Positions 52,901-61,900 of a DNA stretch of 64,000 bases are shown piece by piece. Source of the DNA: Catonia carolina (Eukaryota > Arthropoda > Insecta > Hemiptera > Achilidae). How positions within the stretch are numbered: the first letter of the stretch is position 1; each line of letters begins with the position of its first letter. The position numbers and the translations under genes were made by a program. The stretch covers positions 129,396,171-129,460,170 of the forward strand of contig JAQMRL010000002.1 of assembly GCA_035578175.1 (NCBI GenBank). The letters are read 5' to 3'. The notes under the pieces are model-generated. The model was not told the origin of the DNA. It searched no databases and was given only the letters and a program-made list of their open reading frames with translations.

Positions 52901-55900
52901 CAACATCCGACATATTGGATGCTGGGACGCTAAGTATAAACTATAAACGTCCAATAAATCCGACGCAAGGACAAAAAGGATTAAAAATTTTCTATAGGAA
53001 ATCCTTAAAAATACCTTAATTATGAAGATAGACATTTGTTACCGTACTCTATTGTTATTTCTAAAAGATAGTGTTTGGTTGAAAAAAAAAAGACTTCTAA
53101 TAATTAAACGTTGAGGCAAGTTGTGTATTATTTGACATAAATGGTTGGATGATATGCTTATTGAAGTAAGAAAGTTAGTAATGGTAATAAATAATACGTA
53201 AGTAATGAATTTAACAAATTGTTAAAATTCAGACTTATCAGTCTTATTTTGACATGTCCTGTACTCTCTTTTGGAGTCTCCTGGAAGCAGTTATGTAAAA
53301 AAAAAATGAACACACATGGTAATCTCAGATTTTATGCATTCTAGTGAAAGAAGAAGCCAAATGATCTCTATACCTTCACCCACTAAAGACATGAAATTAA
53401 CCAGTAGGTAGCGCCTTTATCTAACAGTACTTTTTTACACTATAAATTTTCAAAAAATGTTACATAGCACCATCATCCACTCAGCTTTAATACCACTTAT
53501 AATACCACTAATACCACACGTTTAACCACCATCATCCACTCAGCTTTAATACCACTTATAATACCACTAATACCACACGTTTAGTGGTTTTAATACCACT
53601 AATTTTTAACTTTACAAACGTAATAAAATAGAACAAAAAATATTTACCCATATAACATAAGTAGTGTCACAAAAGCGCCCAAATTTCTTTCAGAAATATA
53701 TGCATCTTCACCGAACGCAACAAATACCATTACACATAAGAAAACTACGAACGTGTAACAACACTGAAAAAAAATTAATAAATACTAAAGATGAGTAAGT
53801 TTAAAATTCAAATTGACACCCAAATATGGTCAATTGTATTTTCAAAAACAAAATTGTATCCTAAAAACAATGTTGAAGTCAGGAAAAGTAGTTTTCATTA
53901 TAAAATTCGGTCACCTTGCAATTTGAAAATCACATCTTTTTTATATTTTAAAAATATAATAAAAATTTTAACATGTTGGAGTTGACTGATGCCTCTTCGA
54001 CGTTAAATGGAACTCTACTCTGAGACAGCTGATACCTCTCTCAGTTGTTTTCGTACATCTACAGGTGATATTTCTTTGCCCGCAGCTAAGGCAGTGTTTC
54101 TGCCCTACAGTGCTTCAGAAACATTAAATCTTGTCCTATATTGAAGATTGTTTTAAGATATCAGATCTCAGTTAATTTGTTTTTCAATCGTAGAAGTGTC
54201 AATTCATTCGTAATTGCTACTACAGTTTTAAACAGATTTTGTTTTATAATTGGAATTTTTACTATTAATTAACCATCTTCAGCCTTCTTACCAAAAGTAA
54301 AACCCTGATAAGCACAATTGGAATATTTTTTTATTAATATGAATTTAAACAGATGTCACATAATAAACCTGATTTGTTCATGGTGACAGAGGAAGCACAA
54401 GAGATGTCAAGCCTTGGAATTTGTGCCAAAAATGTCCATCACAGCATATAACTTCTCAATATCCATGTCATATTCAATGAGTTAATTGAACCAATTTTCA
54501 ACAAGAGCATTGTATCAGCACATTTGTTTGCCATCGGACATTTGAATGGTTTTATATTAATGAAAGAAATAAAAATAAAAGTTTTAAAAAACTAAAGGTA
54601 CCTGAAAATATAACCTGATAAAAATACGAGGTGTGGTAATTAAATACCCGGACTGTTGCTGCTATCGGCAAATAAATAATGAGCACACCATGGCACGTTC
54701 GAATATGTCTGTGCCTGTTGATGCTTCCCCGACTCTAAGCTCAATGGGCACAGTAGCATCCATCACTCAGTCTTGCTGTAGTAATTGTCTGTTTAAGTCC
54801 TTGCACTAGCTTCTAGTCGAAAAACTGCAGAGTTCAGATGGAGCAATGAGTTAATCTCAAGTTTCTCGTGAAAATAAGAAAAACCACTACAGAAGTTCAT
54901 GCCAAGTTAAAGGAAGTACAGAAGAGAATGTTTATTATATGCACAAGTTTATGAGTGGTTTAAAAGATTTTAAGGGGAGATGGCACGATGCCATCTCCCC
55001 TTTTTTAACACAAAATTTCAATTTTTAGTTTTTTTTTTCAATAGTTTAAGCCTAGATCTACCAGAAAAAAACATTAAATTACACCAAAAAAATAATTTTT
55101 TATGAAAAAATCAAGTTTTTATCAAGTTTACACAGAAAAATTATCATGTTACAAGAACAAATATTTTTCATAATTTGATACTGCTCGTTTTCATGCAAAG
55201 AGAATGTTAGTTTTTAAAATATCTGTATCACTGTTTTTTGCATTCTCAGCTGTTGGTTCAGCTTTCTAAACAACTGTCGATGGGAAATTTACTTGTTTTT
55301 GTACATTAAGTTTTTGATTTGTGCCTTCTTGTTTCTTGAGTTTTCCCGTAAATTTAGATTTTTAACACTGAGTGCATTTTTCTCAGAAACCAATAAACCT
55401 ACCAGGCTGAAATTTTTACCAGTTAATTATCTTGTATATCCACATTTTTATGACTACCTCAGGTGCTCCAAAAATTAGTAATACGCAAAAAACGTAGAAA
55501 ACTATTTGTAAAAATTTTATGTTATTCGTAATATTTTTAAAAAATGGTATGGTCTAAAGATTAAATGGAAAAAATGTCAGTAGCTCGAGAAGAAACCCGA
55601 CACCTATGGTGTGTTAAGTTTAATTTCCCTATCTTTTACCAATCCTACGAAAAATTTACCTAAAAATAGAAAATTTAACATTGGCGGTATACAAAGTACA
55701 GTCTCCCCTTAAGGAAGGACGTAAACCAACCAAAGACAATCTGTGCCCTGGAAGACCCTAACATCAAAATCGGATGATGCGTGGAATTGTCTATGTTCAC
55801 TGGGTCCCCAAAGATGGGACAGACAGTCAACATTATTACATCGAGGTTCTGACAACCCTTCATGAATTAGTGAGAAGACAAGGATCTGATTTGTGGAAGA

Positions 55901-58900
55901 ACAATTCCTGGTGCTTCACCAAGACAATGCACCAGCCCATTCCGCCTTGTCTGTGAAGGCATTCCTTGCAAAATACAGCATTACCGTATTGGACCATCCA
56001 CCATACTCACCTGACCTGGCCCCCCATTGACTATTTTTATATCATAAGGTAAAATTGGAGCTTAAGGGGACAATATTGACAGTGTTGAAGCAGTGAAAGC
56101 AAAAGTGACAAAGGGTCTCAACAAGCTGACAGAAGCGGACTTTCAGCATTGCTTTCAACAACAGAAAATTTGTATGGAGCGGCAACAAGAGTACATTAAA
56201 GAGGAAAAACTTTGTAATGTGGTGATCAATAAAATGTTTTTTAGCTCCAGTCCGGTTTTTAATTGCCACACCTCATACATGTTCAAATATTCAATTACTT
56301 CAGAAAAATTTAATTGAAGATTATTTCAACATAAACATAAGACATACTTACAAATGCACTATTCAGTAATCTTGCATCAGAACAAAAAATTTTTTTCCTA
56401 GTACAACTCTGTACCAGAAATGAATGGTACTGATAATTTTAATCTCTTTAATAGTACATGCAATTACACAGTTTGGTGGTGAAGGGAATAGAACTGACTT
56501 AGTCCCAGGCACTATGCCAAACAGTGGGCATGTGCTGGTAACTAAATTTTCTGAAAATATTAGTGTTCTTTACTTAGATTGTTTTGTTCTCATTGTGTAA
56601 TTTTTATTACATCAAATTTAATTATTTTATTCGTAAGTAGTTCTGCTGTAGTTTGCATTTGTATCAATAGTTTATTAACTAAACGGATAAGAACTATTAT
56701 ATGAAGAAGTTTATTGAATTTCAGTTTATCCCATTCAGGCACGGCATACTTTCATATGTTACAAAAAAATCATTTCATCCTTCACCGTCTGCATTAGCAG
56801 TAATTGCAGAACAGTCGGACGTTAAACAAAAAAAATTGAATTTCATAAAGGTATTTTCAAGATATGCACTTCTTTCTTAAAAATACAAAATTGTACACAG
56901 ACAAAATGGACAGAAAACAAATTTTATAAAAAAATTTTTTACAAAACTCTTTTCATTGTATTGATGAATAGAATACAAAAATATATAGACAGCACTTTTT
57001 CTTGTTACACTCTGTATAATAAACATTTTTAAATTATACAAGACAAATGATTTGTTTTCTCTTCTCAGCAAATGACACCTTCACATCATTGACCACAATG
57101 TTTGGCTGTACAATGATGAAATTCATTACTCTCAGAGGAGATAACTCTGACTAGTGTCTTTTACACCTCTACCTCTTCTGTTCTAAAATGATTACTCAGT
57201 CGTGTAATTGGATGACCATGTGATAAGAAACAGAACTATTTTTTGTAGCCCTAGAACTAGCAGATTGAGTGCAAAAAATTTAACAATCCACCTATCACTT
57301 ATAGGCAAAATACTTACAGTATACTCGAAAAAAATGGCTGTTTGGAGCTTCTCTTATGACTTGGCAATTAAAACTTGACCATCGGCAAATAAAATGGTAT
57401 TCAGAGCGAAATAATGACAAAAAAAAAGTTTTGATGTAGGAACAGACCAAGTGGCCTACGAGGAGAAGAGAAGACGAAGAGGACAATTTATTTGTGATGC
57501 AATATAAGATAATACTGTAAAATAACCAGTAATAATTTATGTGAAATATAATTACCATGTCCCAAGTGTATGTTGAAACCCAATAAATAATTCTGTTGAG
57601 ACCTGACACAAGTTGAAGGTGTTTTGAGTTTGTGACTCTGTCTTCAATTATATACAATGTAAATGATGCAGGGACAAAACTTAAGGCGAATATTACTGCT
57701 ACAGCGTGAAGTACGGATAAACCATTCTGTTGCCTGCAACACAGAGCAATAAAACAACAAATTAAACAGATTTCACTGCACACCATACCAACTTCAAAAT
57801 TGAGCTAAATTTTGTTCATTTATTCACCAGTTTTAAACTGCATTAAAACCTAAGGTACATACTACAATATGAAACGACTAAAAAATAGAATGGCTCATTG
57901 TAACAGAATTTTGGTTAGGAGTTTTTCAGAGTTAAATGCATCTTCAAGATGTAATTTTGAAAAATTAATTTTTAGAACACCTATAAATTTTTCCAAGGAT
58001 GCTATTTATACAGTAAAACTAAAATGGCAACAACTGCATATTTCCAACAACAGTGTATTCAATTACCACATAACCCTCCATGAATGCTGACTTTAACACA
58101 TATTATTTTCATAAAATATTCAGTTTCTACCTAGCAAACTTATCTAATTTCAAGGAATCAAAATTACGTTTTAAAATTTAATTTATAGTATCACCGGATG
58201 GCGTCATTAAGTGGCTCTACCTGTATTTTTTCGTGGCCCTGAAAAGGGCCGTTTATGTGTGTGTTCGCAGGGGCGGAGAGAGTTGGTTGATGGCCCTGAA
58301 AAGGGCCGGTGAAAATCTTTACGAGTTGGTCCTGAGAAGGGCCGTCGTGCTGGTCTTAAAGGAGACTGGTGTAGGCAGTGCGTAGCGGTGAGAGCTGCGG
58401 TGACGGCTGCTGCAAGTCCCAAAGCATCTTCCTTCTCTCTCTCATGGATGTAGTCGGTCGGAGTCGTAGAGCACAATCATTGTGGCAATTGAGGAGCTGA
58501 GTGACACGCCGTGACATCATCCAGCGGAGACCATCTTCTTCCCTCGCAGTAGTCCGTCAATGGCTGCTTCGTCGGATTCAGTGGGCGCAAGGCTCGATTG
58601 AGGGACTGCTGTGGGCATCACTCGCGACAGCGGGTGATAACAGTCTATGGTGTCGAGTCGGCAAGTGGAAGCATCATCTTCTCTCTTGTAAGATCGTCGA
58701 TCCGTGGGCCGTTGGTGGATGTCTCGTCTGCTGTTGAATAAATTAGAATCAAATCACTTTGGCTCAGTGGAGCGCTCATTATATAGTCTCCATTGCGCAA
58801 CGGTGGGGGTGGTTACTAGCCACGGCCTTGGCGACAAAAGCCTCTGTCAGTACCCCACCAAAGGTCAGGAGAAATATTGAAGGCTGGCAACACAGTAAAT

Positions 58901-61900
58901 GATTAATTAGAAGGGGTGGCGGTGACAACGAAAGAAATGATTGTTCAGTTTGTTAAATCTGTATAAACTTTATAAATCAGTAACATAAGTTTTTACAAGG
59001 TAATCTCACCCAACTGATTTTCACTGTTAGAAGCTCAGAGCTTCCTGATTAATACAGACCACATTCCATGGCATTATGTAATTTTTAAATTTTTAAAAAG
59101 TTTCTTGAGATGTCATCTTTTATTTTATCTGTTCTATTGGATAAAGTAGAACTTCGGTAATCCAGATTAATTGAGACCAGGCCCCATCTGGATTATCAAA
59201 GACATGGTAAATGACTTCAACATAAATTATTAGCTACAATTGACTATAATTCACTGTGATATTTATACAAGAGGATCGGATAAAATATGAAACCATTCAT
59301 ATACAAATATAGTACAAGTTTTACACGTTTTACTGGAAAAAAAATACTGCATTGTATTCAGGTGTCTTATTTTATGTAGTCAATCTAGGACTACAAGAAA
59401 CTAAAGTACTGTAAAGTACATAAGTAAAGTTAACATAAAAGTAAAAGACATACAACCCGCCATTTGCGCACACACTGTCAGGAAGCGTGAATGTTAATCG
59501 TTTTTTATGCTTTTATACAAATATGCAAGCTTTTATACGTTTTTGGCTTTTTTACATACATACTGTAACTGTACAAGCAGTCAATTTTTTTTTTAAGAAC
59601 TGAATCCAGATTATCAGCGGTCCGGAGTTTTTAACATCCAAATTATTGATGCTCTACTGTATAATGTATTGTCAGATATCAGATATTATGCAGTCAGATA
59701 TCAGGTATACATACAGTACTACCCTACAATATGACATCCTTTACTCTTTCCTTCTTTCAAAATTTATGGAATAAATATCCAAAAAAAAATGTTACATCTA
59801 AATTCTACATAGGAATTTATGTAAAGCTTTAAAGCATCATATAGATCATACAATTTATTTAAGGAATAAATTTTTACCTTTATTTTTAAGAAAAGATTTA
59901 TTATTTATCCTTTGATGAACGATGTATTGATCCATCATATTAACCCTGGGAGCAAGTTTTTTTTTGATATACAATTTGTCATGAAAATCACCCTTTAAAC
60001 CGAATTCTAAATTTATCTCTACTTCTTTTAAATTTGTCTTTTTTTAAATTGCACAGTATTTCAACATCACTGTCTTTGTAATCCTGAGTTGTTAAGTGTG
60101 ATTACACTGATTTATTGATCCAACAATCGTAAAATTGTATAAAGTCAAGGGTACACACAATAGAAAAACTAGAACACTTCATTTACAAAAAAATAACTGT
60201 AATTAGCCAAATAAACTGTTTACTAATGGTAATTATTTAGCATAATAACTCACTATTAGCTGGAGGAAACAATGAAAACAGTTCAGACAAGAACTAGCTT
60301 CAGTTCTTTCAATCAGCAACATCTCTAGCATATTTTGGAATATCATATGCATATAACATACCTAAAAAAGTTTGCAACCGGCACAAAAAACATGTCACAC
60401 AATGACATCATTACAAGCTATGTTGGTGACGTTCTAGAATCGCGATGCTCCGAGCAGCAGCGAGCATGCTGACGTTCTAGAACATTAATTGCTCATCAAA
60501 GGGTTGGTATTGTACAATATTGTTGATAGTACAATAAATCAGTTGAAAGTATAAACTTACTTTTTAAAAATTATATTTGCCAATTCTATTTCTAGTGGAA
60601 CAAAAAGAATACTTACAATGCTTCCATATTCAGTTGTTTCCTGGTATAATTCATAGGATGATTTATAGCCCTGATACCATAATTAGAAGCATTTTGAGAT
60701 TTATCAGCTGGTAGCGAACCTCTTAGTACAAAATTATTGACAGCATTCAAATAAGCGACTGATGTAGCCCAACCTTTATTATTGTACCATATCTGAAAGA
60801 AGAGAATGTGATACTAAGAACACTTGCTAAATGCATTTAACAACGCTTCTATAAATCATGATCTGCTTTAGATTTATTGTTCATTTGAAAAAAGCACAGC
60901 TAGTTTTTGTGCATTTGGTATTTAATATTTTTCGAGTAAGGGAACAGTAAGCTATTTAAGCTCCTTAAATAATGGCTTGCATGAAATGAGCTAGTTAGTT
61001 TCCACCATACACCTAATAGCTTTCTTTGAATTTTAAAAAAACCTATCCATGTTACCTATATTAGAACCATCCCACTAACATACCAAACTGATATAAGACA
61101 GAATCAGACCGTGATAAGCGGCAATTAGTCATTTTTTATCATTTATGCCCACCTTCCATTGCAAAAGGGTAATGAGCATGAAATAGCTGAGCGAAACAGA
61201 GTAAAATAGTTTTGTCCTTCCACAAAGAAAAATTTTACTGGGTAGCGGAGTGAACTAGGCGATAAATGAGATGGGTGAGGTTGATGCTTCCATTACCAGC
61301 GGACTGTGCGAGGCAGCCAGTTCATCTTTATTATTAAGCCAGCCAATTATTGTATTGAGAAAGTCGTGGTTAGTTTCTAAAGTGCTTTTCTTGTATGTTC
61401 GTTTCTAGTAATAGTGTCAGACGATTTAAAAGATGATGACTACATAAATACAATAAGTTTTGCATATTACATATATGCAAATGTAATCTAATCACGAGTA
61501 ATCTAGAGTAACAAGCAAATCTAATAAAATATCTTGGTACTACAGTAGTTATTTGAAATGGTTTGTGACTAATATTTTTAGAACAGCGCGTACTAATTGT
61601 ATTATTACTACTACACTACTAGGTTGTAGGAGGAGGGGAATCGTACAAACAATTCTCTCCACCCGAATTCTTCACGCTAGCAATCAAGTGAGCTCCCATC
61701 TATAGATTGGCCCAATCTAAGGGAAATTGGGATAGGGATAATGATGATGATAAGGAAAACCAAAGGAAATCGCACACTGAGGATACCTACATGTAATAGG
61801 AAACCAAAAATGAGATTAAGTTGGAATATGAGGAGGAGAAACATGTGATTTTAATATTAATACACAACCTTATGTCTGATAAACATATAACTTAAATTAA

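Larger units (their letters stand above)
58195..58870. other. GC-rich island of unknown origin with three histone-type stem-loops
   Basis: This 0.68 kb stands out from the AT-rich surroundings. The first 150 bp carries three histone mRNA-type 3' stem-loops on the minus strand. The rest holds no histone coding. AATAAA at about 58736 and a TATATAG word at 58781 could belong to a retroelement LTR, but ends and target duplication were not found. Frames on both strands are open for 78-89 codons without known domains, which is expected for GC-rich sequence. Confidence 0.45.

Noticed and set aside
58207..58476. 89-codon open frame with repeated PFSGP words
   Set aside because: The repeats come from the three stem-loops being spaced by multiples of three. 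No domain, splice site or start context supports a protein.
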